Shown: positions 26,166-34,821, numbered from the stretch's first letter. The stretch: DNA of 44,834 bases from a bacterium (GCA_030605565.1 JAUWIB010000050.1:1-44834); one strand, 5' to 3'. Notes: generated by a model not told the origin, from the letters alone. Numbers and translations: made by a program.

Positions 26166-28387
26166 CACTGCCGTACCAGAAGGATTTTGCCCCGTTTGAT
26201 ATTGCCCTGGTCGTCCTCCAGGAGGTAGATGTAGACGCCGGACGCTACACGTTCATGCGCCTGATTGTCGCCGAACCAACCACGGTTGGTATTCAGTCTC
26301 CTTACAAGTTCGCCGGCGGGGGTGAAGATTCGAACCATCCCCGGACGACCGAAGTTGAAGGCCAAACTGTCGAGCGGTGAATTGATGACAAACGGATTGG
26401 GGAACGCCACCACCTGGTCCAGATCGAACTCTATTCGTTCCACCGGTGATGTCAGCAGCGAGATGCCTTGGTTCGTAGCGATGTACAAGTCTCCGGTAGC
26501 CTGATCGAGGGTAAGGGCGTTGATTTGGTCGGCGACCAGCCCGCTGTTGGCGGTGGTGTACACCTCGAACTGTCCGGTAGTGGCGTCGAAACGGGCCAAA
26601 CCGTCACGCGTACCCACCCAGAGATTACCGCGGCCATCGAACTCGAGATCGGCAATATCCCGGTCGACGCCGGCCGGAAGATCGACATCAACGAACCTCT
26701 CAATGCCGGGATCGTAACGCGACAATCCCACGTTCGTCCCCACCCAAAGAATTCCGTCGGGAGCAAAGCGGACAACGCGAATGTCATCGGAGCGAAGAAA
26801 CGAGTTGTCCTCGGTGTAATGGGTGCAGGAATTATCAGGGCGGTCAAAGGGATTATCTCCCACATTACAGACATACACGCCGTTGAATTCATTGCCAACG
26901 GCCACAAAGCCGTTCCGGTAATCAAGCGAAACTACAAACGTATGGTCGATACCGTCGGCGGAGCCAAGCGCATCCCAACCGTTGATGGGGTCATCAATGT
27001 TGTTCAGGTCGGCGATTGCTACCGGGTCACCGTTGGCGGCTCGGTAGCAGGCAGCAAACAAATACCGTCCGTCGGTGGCCAGACCGTTTATGACGATATA
27101 CCTCAGTCCGTTCGGAGGGTCATCGGTGTTGCCGATAAGGGTGGAGTTTTGTTCGTCATAATTGGTGGCTGAATCCTCCCCCAGGAGCCACAGCCCGTTG
27201 CCCCTGGTGCCGAGCCAGGGAACACCGTTGGAATCCGAGATCAGCAGGGTCGTGCGTTCGCCCACAGAAAAATCATAAGACCCCCAGAGATTGTCGATGA
27301 GGGTAGCCGCCGGTCGGGATGTGAAGGCCGCCGTGATGACGCCGTTGCGATTGACGGTCAGGTCGCTGACCTGGTTGTTTGGAAGTCCGGTGCGGCGGAA
27401 CTCAACAAAGGTCCCATTGCTGTCGTAGTAGATACCTTCTTGCAAAACCGCCAGCCAACGTCGTCCTCCAAAACTGAGACCGGTGTTCGGCGCCGCCGGC
27501 AGGCCGGGAGTGGGAATGAGAGTCGGCGTGCCGTCGACAATAGCACCCATGCCGCCTTCGTAGTAGAAGAACAATGAGTCATTCTCAAGATGCAAATCGG
27601 TGAAACGCTCACCGGTCCCTGCGTCGAGAAGTGTGATGTTAGTATCGCCATCCAGGATCGTTAGTTTCCAAAGGCCGGTCGATGCCGCCAGGTACATATC
27701 CGACTGGTAAGCAACCACCCGTTCCAGACCGCCGCCGGCGAACCATTCGGCGCCCCAGGTCGTCCATCTTGAACTCTGGCCCAGGATCCTCGGATCAGTG
27801 ATATCAGCGGTGGCCAGCCCGGCCGACGTCGCCAACCAGATGGAATCGCCGCGCAGAAGCACATCCCTTACCTCGGGATCATCGGTCAGGTTGCCAAACC
27901 TGGTGTACCAAAACGGAAACTCTCCATCATCGCTGGTCTTTGAGAACAGTTCCAGGCGAATCGATGTGCCGATCCAAAGGTCGTCACCGTTATCGACTAT
28001 TCGGTACAGAGCATACGGGTCACGATTGTCATCATTCTCCAGGAATTGCCGGGACTCAGTCTCACCGAACCGCACCAGACGTCCCATACCGGCCACCCAC
28101 TTCTGTCCGTTGCCGTCAATGATAATATCAAAAACGTCTGTCGTCCCCAAGCCATCGACGTTGGTGTACTCAGTTACTGGTTCGGTCCCATCGTGAATAG
28201 CCAGCAGCCCCCCTGACGTGGCCGCCCAGAGAGTGTCATTGATGACAGTGAGGCGGCGTACATCCTTGAACGAGGTCGAGGTGCGCCACTCGATCGCGGA
28301 CGCTGTCTGGCCGAGGCCGATAACGATAGTCCAAAGCGCTACACACCAGAACCGGAGCGCCGGGACATAATCTTTCCAGCAAACCAT
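26165..28387 (-). CDS. Secreted two-component-propeller protein with C-terminal sorting-type domain (PorZ-like)
   Basis: The protein has 740 residues. A signal peptide (about 1-31, hydrophobic core WCVALWTIVIGLG, then TASA) is followed by many propeller blades with the recurring pattern xLWxATxxGL and NxLWVGTRDGLARF (about 35-650). The C-terminal domain of about 85 residues starts VVAFPNPFVINSPLDSLAF and ends GVYIYLLEDDQGNIKRGKILLV-like, the pattern of T9SS sorting or FlgD-like domains. PorZ of the type IX attachment complex has this same order of parts, but many secreted propellers share it, so this is a tentative link. The start overlaps the lnt 3' end by 49 nt and lacks a clear SD, so the exact start is uncertain. 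Confidence 0.75.
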   Translation of the reverse strand: MVCWKDYVPALRFWCVALWTIVIGLGQTASAIEWRTSTSFKDVRRLTVINDTLWAATSGGLLAIHDGTEPVTEYTNVDGLGTTDVFDIIIDGNGQKWVAGMGRLVRFGETESRQFLENDDNRDPYALYRIVDNGDDLWIGTSIRLELFSKTSDDGEFPFWYTRFGNLTDDPEVRDVLLRGDSIWLATSAGLATADITDPRILGQSSRWTTWGAEWFAGGGLERVVAYQSDMYLAASTGLWKLTILDGDTNITLLDAGTGERFTDLHLENDSLFFYYEGGMGAIVDGTPTLIPTPGLPAAPNTGLSFGGRRWLAVLQEGIYYDSNGTFVEFRRTGLPNNQVSDLTVNRNGVITAAFTSRPAATLIDNLWGSYDFSVGERTTLLISDSNGVPWLGTRGNGLWLLGEDSATNYDEQNSTLIGNTDDPPNGLRYIVINGLATDGRYLFAACYRAANGDPVAIADLNNIDDPINGWDALGSADGIDHTFVVSLDYRNGFVAVGNEFNGVYVCNVGDNPFDRPDNSCTHYTEDNSFLRSDDIRVVRFAPDGILWVGTNVGLSRYDPGIERFVDVDLPAGVDRDIADLEFDGRGNLWVGTRDGLARFDATTGQFEVYTTANSGLVADQINALTLDQATGDLYIATNQGISLLTSPVERIEFDLDQVVAFPNPFVINSPLDSLAFNFGRPGMVRIFTPAGELVRRLNTNRGWFGDNQAHERVASGVYIYLLEDDQGNIKRGKILLVRQ

Positions 28388-29940
28388 AGTGCCAGCAATA
28401 TACCTATGATGGAAACGGTAAACAAGAACGAGAACCGCCCGACGTAGTCTCCGTGCCGGGTGTAAAAGGAGAACTCATCCAACAAATCGACCTCGCCTAA
28501 CAGGACGTCCACCGTGTAGGGTTCAAGCTCTGAACGCACCTGTCCATAGCCGTCGACTATGAAAGTCAGGCCGCTGTTAGCGGCGCGAACGAACCAGCAG
28601 CGGTTTTCAACGGCCCGAGTGATGAAGATTCGGGCATGCATGTGGATCCCGACCGAGCGGCCAAACCAGGTGTCGTTGGTGATTCCGACCACGAAATGAG
28701 CGCCGTCGCGTATGGTGCGGCGCACAAACTCCGGAAAGGTCGTTTCAAAACAGATCAGCACTGAGTAGGCGGCGTCGGGCAGTCGGAAAATCACTGCCGA
28801 ATCGCCGGGACGGAAGTCCGACCACCACTGCACACCGTATTGGTCGATAAACGTCAGGTACTTCCTCAGGAAGTCCTTGCGCATGAACGGGACTTGATCC
28901 TGATAAGGCACCTGTTCGGAAAACGGCACCAGCTTTACTTTGTCATATGATTGCTCGATCCAACCGGACGGGTTGAACTGAAAGCAGGAGTTGTAATACC
29001 GTTTCCCCTCTTGATTATAGCTGGCGGCGAGTGAGCCGACCATGTGGTAGGTAGCCGACTGGCGGGCCACCTCAGCTACCCGTTGGCGGCAGGCCCGGTC
29101 GTGCGAGAGATAGCAGGGCGCCGCCGTCTCCGGCCACACGTATAACCGAACGGTGCTGTCCTCAACGGTCTGAGTCAGCGAGTCGTACACATCGATACTG
29201 TGATATTGGTTACCGTCACTCCATTTTTCATCCAGCGGCACCGAGCCTTGAAGCAGAGCCAGGCGATAGCCGCCGGCCTCGGGAAATCGAGGCATCTCGA
29301 TCCAGCCATAGGCAACCAGCGCACCTACAATAGCAAGAGACGCAAACAAGGCGGTGATGCGTCGTTCCGGCGACACCGCTTTTCGGAATACCTGCCACAG
29401 AAGCACATTCACCGTTACGATCAGAAACGAAAGGCCATGAACGGATATCACGGATACGATCTGCAGAATGTACAAGTAGTAGGCCTGCGTGTAGCCGAGA
29501 TCAGACCAGGGAAATGCGAATTGCGAGAGCGTGCGAAAGTACTCCATGCCGACCCAAAGGAAGGGCATCGAGACAATTCCGAAGATGGGCTTCAGGCGAT
29601 AGAGCTTCCAGAAAACCATCAGGATGATTGCGTAGTAGGAGGCGACAAGCACCACGGCAGCGACCATTCCGGGTGGGGTGACCATCCCTATCCAGTAGAT
29701 CGAGAACAGGTTGAAAAAGAAACTGAAGAAGTAAGCGGCGTTGAAGGCGGCCCGGCGCTGAAGCGAACTGATAATCCATAGCGGACGGACTAAGGCAAAC
29801 CAGGCGATGAAACCACAGGACTCAGGATAAAACGCGAAGGATAGCAGGAACGCCCAGACTAACAATTCCAGTCGGCGCTTGCGCAGAGCAATATCTTCAG
29901 GGAGGATTATGCGACCGATTCTTTTGAACAGGCCGGTCAA
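28339..29940 (-). CDS. lnt: Apolipoprotein N-acyltransferase Lnt
   Basis: This inner-membrane enzyme N-acylates the lipid-modified cysteine of lipoproteins, the last step of lipoprotein maturation in diderms; 533 residues. About six N-terminal membrane helices (to about 210) precede a nitrilase domain. The catalytic triad is visible: Glu271 in WPETA, Lys336 in DKVKLVPFSEQ, and Cys397 in ICFETTFPEF. FGRSVGIHMHARIFITRAVE is a further conserved region, and a final helix lies at the C-terminus. The start is a TTG at 29938-29940 with GAGG upstream, 4 nt after the gpmI stop. Presence of Lnt supports an outer membrane. Confidence 0.95.
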   Translation of the reverse strand: MTGLFKRIGRIILPEDIALRKRRLELLVWAFLLSFAFYPESCGFIAWFALVRPLWIISSLQRRAAFNAAYFFSFFFNLFSIYWIGMVTPPGMVAAVVLVASYYAIILMVFWKLYRLKPIFGIVSMPFLWVGMEYFRTLSQFAFPWSDLGYTQAYYLYILQIVSVISVHGLSFLIVTVNVLLWQVFRKAVSPERRITALFASLAIVGALVAYGWIEMPRFPEAGGYRLALLQGSVPLDEKWSDGNQYHSIDVYDSLTQTVEDSTVRLYVWPETAAPCYLSHDRACRQRVAEVARQSATYHMVGSLAASYNQEGKRYYNSCFQFNPSGWIEQSYDKVKLVPFSEQVPYQDQVPFMRKDFLRKYLTFIDQYGVQWWSDFRPGDSAVIFRLPDAAYSVLICFETTFPEFVRRTIRDGAHFVVGITNDTWFGRSVGIHMHARIFITRAVENRCWFVRAANSGLTFIVDGYGQVRSELEPYTVDVLLGEVDLLDEFSFYTRHGDYVGRFSFLFTVSIIGILLALWFAGKIMSRRSGSGV

Positions 29941-29944
29941 GTGA

Positions 29945-31504
29945 TCACCCTCGTTCTATTAGTGATTTACCGGTCATCTCGACCGGGATCTCGAGATCCA
30001 TCAGGTCCAGGATAGTCGGCGCGATATCGGCCAAGATGCCACCATCACGCAAGGTGACGCTTTCACGACGACCGACTGCTTCCGATGGGTCGTACAAAAT
30101 GCACGGCACCAGATTGGTCGTGTGGGCCGTAAAGGGTCCGCCGGAATCGGGGTCGACCATTTGTTCGGCGTTCCCATGATCGGCTGTGATGATGGCCACA
30201 CCGTCCTGGCTCTTCACGGCCTCAAGGAGCCGTCCCAGACCGGTGTCGACCGCCTCGACGGCCTTCCTGGCCGCCTCAAAAACACCGGTGTGACCGACCA
30301 TATCGCAGTTGGCGTAGTTCAGGACCACCAGATCGTACTCCCCGGATTCGATTTTCTTCACGGCGTTGTCTGTGACCTCAACCGACGACATTTCCGGCTG
30401 AAGATCGTAGGTGGCCACCTTGGGCGACGCTATCAGGTCACGGTTTTCCCCCTCGACGGGTTTCTCGACACCGCCGTTAAAGAAGAAGGTAACGTGAGCG
30501 TACTTCTCCGTCTCCGCCGTGCGAAGTTGCTTGCGTCCGGTCCGCGCGAGCACGTCGGCCAGAATATTGTCCAACCTGTTCGGCTGGAATACCGGTTTGG
30601 CCTCGGTCATCTTGACATCGTAGTTGGTCATGGTCACCAACTCGACTTGCGGGTTGTCCTGATGGTTGTAGCCATCGTTGGGATAGCCGAGAAACATCTG
30701 CGAGATTTCTCGGACGCGGTCGGAGCGGAAGTTGAAAATGACCGCCAGATCGCCATCCGATAGCCGTCCCGCATCCGCCGAGCCGTTGTCAATTACCAGC
30801 GGCACGACGAACTCGTCGGTGACGCCGGCGGCGTACGAAGCTTTGATCGCCTCTACCGGATCGGCAAATTTCCGACCATTGCCGTGAACTATAGTTTGGT
30901 ACGCCTGCTCGACACGCTCCCAACGCTTGTCACGATCCATGGCGTAGTAGCGACCGGAAATAGTGGCTACTTTTCCCAATCCGATCTCGGCCAGCTTGGC
31001 AACCACCTCGGCCATGTAGTGCCGACCTGAATCGGGCGGCGTGTCACGACCGTCCATAAAGGCGTGGAGGTACACACGTTCAACGTTTCTTTCTTTGGCC
31101 ATCTTGACCAGGGCATACAAGTGCTCCAGCGACGAGTGCACGCAGCCGTCGGATACCAGTCCGAAAAGATGCATCGCCTTGTTTTCACCTGCGACGCGAT
31201 CCATGGCCGGGCCAAGAACAGGGCTCCTGAAAAACTCGCCATCCGAGATGGCTTTATCAATGCGCGTGATATCCTGGTAGACAATCCGCCCCGAGCCGAG
31301 ATTGAGATGCCCTACTTCACTGTTGCCCATCTGACCATCGGGCAACCCTACCGCTTCACCGGAGCCGTCGATCGCAGTGTGCGGGCATTCGGCCATTAGA
31401 CGGTCATAGTTGGGGGTGTGGGCGGCGGCGATGGCATTGTCCGGCGCCGGTTCGCGAAGACCAAAACCATCCATTATACAAAGAAGAATCATTGTTTCAC
31501 TCAT
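29945..31504 (-). CDS. gpmI: 2,3-bisphosphoglycerate-independent phosphoglycerate mutase
   Basis: This enzyme interconverts 3- and 2-phosphoglycerate in glycolysis and gluconeogenesis, with two metal ions and a phosphoserine intermediate; 519 residues, standard length. The metal site MDGFG is at the N-terminus, the catalytic Ser62 is in GQMGNSEVGH, the substrate segment HAFMDGRDTPPDSG follows, and the second metal cluster VGHTGVFEA and ADHGNAEQM is near the end. It is 14 nt after purM and 4 nt before lnt, thus inside one transcript. The pairing with purM and lnt looks like chance operon membership. Confidence 0.97.
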   Translation of the reverse strand: MSETMILLCIMDGFGLREPAPDNAIAAAHTPNYDRLMAECPHTAIDGSGEAVGLPDGQMGNSEVGHLNLGSGRIVYQDITRIDKAISDGEFFRSPVLGPAMDRVAGENKAMHLFGLVSDGCVHSSLEHLYALVKMAKERNVERVYLHAFMDGRDTPPDSGRHYMAEVVAKLAEIGLGKVATISGRYYAMDRDKRWERVEQAYQTIVHGNGRKFADPVEAIKASYAAGVTDEFVVPLVIDNGSADAGRLSDGDLAVIFNFRSDRVREISQMFLGYPNDGYNHQDNPQVELVTMTNYDVKMTEAKPVFQPNRLDNILADVLARTGRKQLRTAETEKYAHVTFFFNGGVEKPVEGENRDLIASPKVATYDLQPEMSSVEVTDNAVKKIESGEYDLVVLNYANCDMVGHTGVFEAARKAVEAVDTGLGRLLEAVKSQDGVAIITADHGNAEQMVDPDSGGPFTAHTTNLVPCILYDPSEAVGRRESVTLRDGGILADIAPTILDLMDLEIPVEMTGKSLIERG

Positions 31505-31518
31505 GCCATAATGGCGGT

Positions 31519-32574
31519 TCAGCCTTCCGTCAGGAGAACCGGTTGACCTCCCTTGACGATCCGACCGATTCGATAGACCTTCTCGCCCATTTCGCCGATG
31601 CGTGATACTATCTTATCGGCCTCGGCTGCATCGACCACGAGTATATAACCGATCCCCATATTGAAGGTTCGATAAATATCGACCGGATCGATATCCCCTT
31701 TTTTTCTCAGAAAATCGAACACGGGCGGCGCCGGCCAGGCAGTCTTGTCGATCTCGGCGCACAAGCCGTCGGGGATAACGCGATTGAGATTCCCGGGAAT
31801 CCCACCGCCGGTGATATGCGCCATGCCGTGGATGTCGAATTCAGACAATAGTGGATGGACGATCGGCGCATAACATCGATGCACCGCCATCAGCGCCTCG
31901 ACCACGGTGCCGTTCAACTCGGGGAAATAGTCCTCCGGCCGCAAATGGGCGATCTCAAAGACGACCTTTCGCGCCAGTGTGTAACCGTTAGTGTGCAGGC
32001 CGTTCGACGGCAACCCGAGACAGACGTCACCAGACTTGATAGTCGAACCATCCACGATTTTCGAACGGTCCGTCATGCCGACAATAAAGCCGGCCAGGTC
32101 GTACTCACCCGGTTGGTAGAGATCGGTCAACTCCGCGGTCTCGCCACCCAGAAGCGCCATCCCAACCTTCTGACAGCCACGGCTGAGGCCCTCGACCAAT
32201 TCGGCTACGATCCCCGGATCAAGTTTCCCGATGCCGATGTAGTCGAGAAAAAACAGCGGCTTGGCGCCGTGTACGAGAATGTCATCGACACAATGATTGA
32301 CCAGGTCCTCACCGACCGTGTCGTGCTTCCCGGTTATGAAGGCCAGCTTCAGTTTGGTGCCGACGCTGTCGGTGGACGAGATGAAAACCGGCTCACTGAT
32401 GCCTTCGAGGTCCGGCTTGAAAAAACCGCCGAATGATCCGATGTCACTCAGCACCTGGTGGTCAAAGGTCGCGGTGGCCAGTTTCCTGATTCGCTCAACA
32501 ACCGCATCACCGGCATCGATATCGACCCCGCTGTCGGCGTAAGTGAGTTTGCTTTTCTTGCTTGAGTCGTTCAT
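31519..32574 (-). CDS. purM: Phosphoribosylformylglycinamidine cyclo-ligase PurM (AIR synthetase)
   Basis: This is the purine synthesis step that cyclises FGAM to AIR with ATP; 351 residues. The early motifs YADSGVDIDAG and STDSVGTKLKLAF, then NHCVDDILVHGAKPLFFLDY, ALLGGETAELTDLY, and HITGGGIPGNLNRV are all typical of PurM. The ATG at 32572-32574 is chosen because the conserved N-terminus starts a few residues later; the upstream extension is not conserved. No SD precedes the ATG, and the promoter -10 sits only 6 nt upstream, so the mRNA appears to be leaderless. Confidence 0.96.
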   Translation of the reverse strand: MNDSSKKSKLTYADSGVDIDAGDAVVERIRKLATATFDHQVLSDIGSFGGFFKPDLEGISEPVFISSTDSVGTKLKLAFITGKHDTVGEDLVNHCVDDILVHGAKPLFFLDYIGIGKLDPGIVAELVEGLSRGCQKVGMALLGGETAELTDLYQPGEYDLAGFIVGMTDRSKIVDGSTIKSGDVCLGLPSNGLHTNGYTLARKVVFEIAHLRPEDYFPELNGTVVEALMAVHRCYAPIVHPLLSEFDIHGMAHITGGGIPGNLNRVIPDGLCAEIDKTAWPAPPVFDFLRKKGDIDPVDIYRTFNMGIGYILVVDAAEADKIVSRIGEMGEKVYRIGRIVKGGQPVLLTEG

Positions 32575-32580
32575 TGGCGT

Positions 32581-32609
32581 TATATATGGAGCGTCCGTGG
32601 AAATGTCAA
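32581..32609 (-). promoter_or_regulatory. Consensus promoter of purM, predicted leaderless
   Basis: The minus strand carries TTGACA (32604-32609), a 17-nt spacer, and TATATA (32581-32586). A start 6-7 nt after the -10 would fall on the A of the purM ATG at 32574. With no SD before that ATG, both facts point to a leaderless transcript. The promoter lies in a 69-bp divergent spacer shared with the methyltransferase gene. Confidence 0.7.
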
Positions 32610-32643
32610 CCAGTATACCGATGGCGAACAGACAGGAGCAGGT

Positions 32644-33429
32644 GTGACCAACTCTCCCTATGAGCATCCCGAGCTATACGAGTTAGCCTTCAGTTGGCGC
32701 GATTACTCCAAGGCAGTGGATTTCATCAGCGAAGCGGCGGCATTGGCCGGACTTGCTGAGATCAAATCGATGGTTGAACTCGGCTGCGGACCAGCGCAGT
32801 ACTGCCGTGAGTATGCTCGACGGGGCGTGACGGCGTACGGCGTGGATTCTTCGCCGGAGATGGCACTGTACGCCCAGCGCTACTACGATGACGAGAAACT
32901 GCCCGGACATATCCTCGAAGCCGACATGCGTAGCTTTCGTCTCGAACAGAAGGTGGACCTGGCGACCTGTATGATGGCGACCTTCAGTCATCTTCTGACC
33001 AACCGCGACATCGTCGACCACTTCGCAGCGGTGGCCGACAACCTGAAAGACGACGGCCTCTATCTGCTGGAGTTGCCCCACCCTCGCGACGCCTTCGACA
33101 CCGATAAGAGTACGCGGGATGTCTGGGAGATCGAAAAGGACGGTGCAAAGCTATCTATCGACTGGTGCTCGGATGCTACCTTTGATCCGATCACCGAAAT
33201 CGACAACGGAACCGTGCGCTTCAAGCTTGAGAAGGACGGGCGGGTCGAGTCATTCGTAAGTCCCAGCGAGTCGCGTCGTATGGGGTTTGGAAACCTACGG
33301 GCGCTGATCGATTTGTCGGGGCGGTTTCATATCGCCGCGATGTACGGCGATTTGGATGTGAACATCCCGTTCGACAACGCCAAGAAAGCCTGGCGGCTGG
33401 TATTGGTGTTGCGCAAGAGTCCACAGTGA
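32644..33429 (+). CDS. Class I SAM-dependent methyltransferase
   Basis: The protein has 261 residues and a Rossmann-type methyltransferase fold. Motif I is VELGCGPAQYC (about 43-53), followed by GVDSSPEMALYAQ (acidic loop at strand 2), EADMRSF (motif II) and LEL near the motif III helix, then a C-terminal beta-rich lid region. The GTG at 32644-32646 has AGGAG 5 nt upstream. The substrate is unknown: the Methyltransf_11/25-like fold serves small molecules, quinones and proteins alike. It is divergent from purM across a 69-bp spacer and has no operon partner. Confidence 0.87.
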   Translation: MTNSPYEHPELYELAFSWRDYSKAVDFISEAAALAGLAEIKSMVELGCGPAQYCREYARRGVTAYGVDSSPEMALYAQRYYDDEKLPGHILEADMRSFRLEQKVDLATCMMATFSHLLTNRDIVDHFAAVADNLKDDGLYLLELPHPRDAFDTDKSTRDVWEIEKDGAKLSIDWCSDATFDPITEIDNGTVRFKLEKDGRVESFVSPSESRRMGFGNLRALIDLSGRFHIAAMYGDLDVNIPFDNAKKAWRLVLVLRKSPQ

Positions 33430-33431
33430 GC

Positions 33432-33494
33432 GCGTCACCCTGAGCGGATCGCGTCACCCCGAGCGGGCCGCGTCACCCTGAGCGGAGTCGAAGG
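33432..33494. repeat. Tandem 19-nt repeat, three units (GCGTCACCCTGAGCGG type)
   Basis: Three units begin at 33432, 33451 and 33470 with exact 19-nt spacing. The core GCGTCACCCTGAGCGG is changed at one position in the middle unit, and the third unit runs on into AGTCGAAGGG. The related phrase TGAGCG-AAGTCGAA recurs at 33751-33775 within a CATGCT/AGCATG stem. This resembles dispersed intergenic repeats seen in many uncultured genomes. Confidence 0.8.
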
Positions 33495-33521
33495 GCGGCC
33501 GACGCGGCAATCTCCGAGCAG

Positions 33522-33545
33522 GGCAGGTTTGTCCTCAAACCTGCC
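33522..33545. repeat. Perfect 10-bp hairpin in a dispersed-repeat spacer
   Basis: GGCAGGTTTG pairs with CAAACCTGCC around a TCCT tetraloop. It lies about 95 bases after the methyltransferase stop and could act as a bidirectional transcription barrier, but no T-run follows. It is embedded among other repeats. Confidence 0.6.
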
Positions 33546-33548
33546 GAT

Positions 33549-33579
33549 AGTGGCGGGTCCGAAGACGAACCCACCTTAC
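33549..33579. repeat. Approximately 30-bp dispersed repeat, copy 1
   Basis: The unit AGTGGCGGGTCCGAAGACG and its following ACCCACC-type arm closely match 33781-33811, differing at a few positions. In this copy the stem (GGCGGGT with ACCCACC) has one mismatch. Confidence 0.7.
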
Positions 33580-33780
33580 AAGACTAGGATTAAGAATGAA
33601 AATCGTCATTGCGAGCGACCGATGACACTCGTGCCTTTGGAAGCGCGGCAATCTCATTGACAGGAAAAGCCCACCCGACGCTCACGCTCTGGGTGGGGTA
33701 CCGAATATGGACAATGGCCAAGGGACAGACGAGGGCGTCTAGCTGTGACTTCATGCTGAGCGAAGTCGAAGCATGTCGCA
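33580..33780. other. Non-coding spacer with dispersed repeat fragments
   Basis: It contains a GTCATTGCGAGCG...GCGGCAATCTCATTG pair of arms, like a repeat family that is widespread in bacterial genomes. A CCCACCC (33670-33676)/GGGTGGG (33691-33697) stem with a 14-nt loop and the CATGCTGAGCGAAGTCGAAGC element (33752 on) follow. No conserved coding frame is seen. Confidence 0.55.
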
Positions 33781-33811
33781 AGTGGCGGGTTCGAAGACGG
33801 ACCCGCCCTAC
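33781..33811. repeat. Approximately 30-bp dispersed repeat, copy 2, possible rluD terminator
   Basis: This is the second copy of the unit at 33549-33579. Here the 7-bp stem GGCGGGT (33784-33790) with ACCCGCC (33801-33807) is perfect, around a 10-nt loop. It begins within about 10 bases of the rluD stop on the minus strand, so it may end that transcript, although the following T-run is poor. Confidence 0.65.
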
Positions 33812-33817
33812 TTTCTA

Positions 33818-34813
33818 CTATCGTCCCTCATTATCCAACATCTGAAGCAATGACTGAAAGTCCTCCGGGGGGGGGCGGTGCAGGGAGAGTTTTTCTCCAT
33901 TAACGGGGTGCGTGAATTCCAGACGCACAGCGTGCAGCGCCTGTCGCGGCATGATGTCAAGCAACCGTTTGGCTAGTAATCGCTCCGGCGCGAAAATGCC
34001 ACGATGCCATTTTTGACGGCCACCATAGTCCGGATCGCCGAAGACAGGATGCCCGAGGTGCGAAAGGTGCACTCTTATCTGATGCGTCCGTCCGGTATGA
34101 AGGTTCACCTCCAGCAGATCATAGGAGCGATAGCTATCCTGCAGCTTGTAGTTGGTCACGGCCTCGCGGCTGCGGTGATGGGTCACGATCATCTTCTTGC
34201 GATCTTTCAGCGACCGGCCAATCGGCAGATCAATCATCCCGGCATCTTCTCTCATGTGGCCGCACACCAGAGCAAGATAGCTGCGCGCCACCTCACGTGC
34301 CTGCACTGCTTTTTGTAACGCCAGGAAGGCGGTGTCATTTCGGGCCACGATCAGCAATCCCGAAGTCTCCTTGTCCAAACGGTGCACGATTCCGGGCCGA
34401 TCCGAGCCGCCCAATTCGGACAGTTTACCGAAGTGGTGGATCATGGCGTTGACCAGAGTTCCGCCGTAGTTCCCCGCCGCCGGATGAGTGACCATGCCGG
34501 GCGGTTTGTTGACCACGGCCAGATGCTCATCCTCGTAAACGATGTCGACGGGGATATCTTCACCTTCGAGGTGCATTTGTGGTGTGGGCGGGATGGTCAG
34601 GACAATGGTCTCCCCGCCCTTGATTCGCTGCTTCTTGATGGCAACTCGTCCGTCGATGGTGACCAAACCGTCATCGAACAGCCTCTGAATGCGACTGCGC
34701 GAGAGGTCCAGGTCCTGACATAACGCTAAGTAGCGGTCCACTCGTTGTGGGGATATGTCCGTAGGTATCCCGATCTCGATTACCGACTCCTTCTGATCAC
34801 TGGCTCGGTTCAC
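33818..34813 (-). CDS. rluD: RluD-type 23S rRNA pseudouridine synthase
   Basis: This enzyme converts specific uridines of large-subunit rRNA to pseudouridine; 331 residues. An S4 RNA-binding domain (about 20-75, with SRSRIQRLFDDGLVTIDG) precedes the RluA-type catalytic domain. The motif HRLDKETSG carries the catalytic Asp147, and LLEVNLHTGRTHQIRVHLSHLG follows. RluC and RluA relatives cannot be fully excluded. The GTG at 34811-34813 has no SD. An AAGGAG lies inside the reading frame with an ATC codon 6 nt after it, at the point where conserved sequence starts. It is 8 nt downstream of pdxJ and shares its promoter. Confidence 0.9.
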   Translation of the reverse strand: MNRASDQKESVIEIGIPTDISPQRVDRYLALCQDLDLSRSRIQRLFDDGLVTIDGRVAIKKQRIKGGETIVLTIPPTPQMHLEGEDIPVDIVYEDEHLAVVNKPPGMVTHPAAGNYGGTLVNAMIHHFGKLSELGGSDRPGIVHRLDKETSGLLIVARNDTAFLALQKAVQAREVARSYLALVCGHMREDAGMIDLPIGRSLKDRKKMIVTHHRSREAVTNYKLQDSYRSYDLLEVNLHTGRTHQIRVHLSHLGHPVFGDPDYGGRQKWHRGIFAPERLLAKRLLDIMPRQALHAVRLEFTHPVNGEKLSLHRPPPEDFQSLLQMLDNEGR

Positions 34814-34821
34814 AATGTGGC

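Noticed and set aside
33432-33811. CRISPR array
   Set aside because: Units are contiguous or irregularly spaced without unique spacers of constant length, and no cas gene is in the window.
33609-33845. Plus-strand open frame in the repeat spacer
   Set aside because: It is composed of dispersed repeats and overlaps the 3' end of rluD; no SD or conserved protein pattern.
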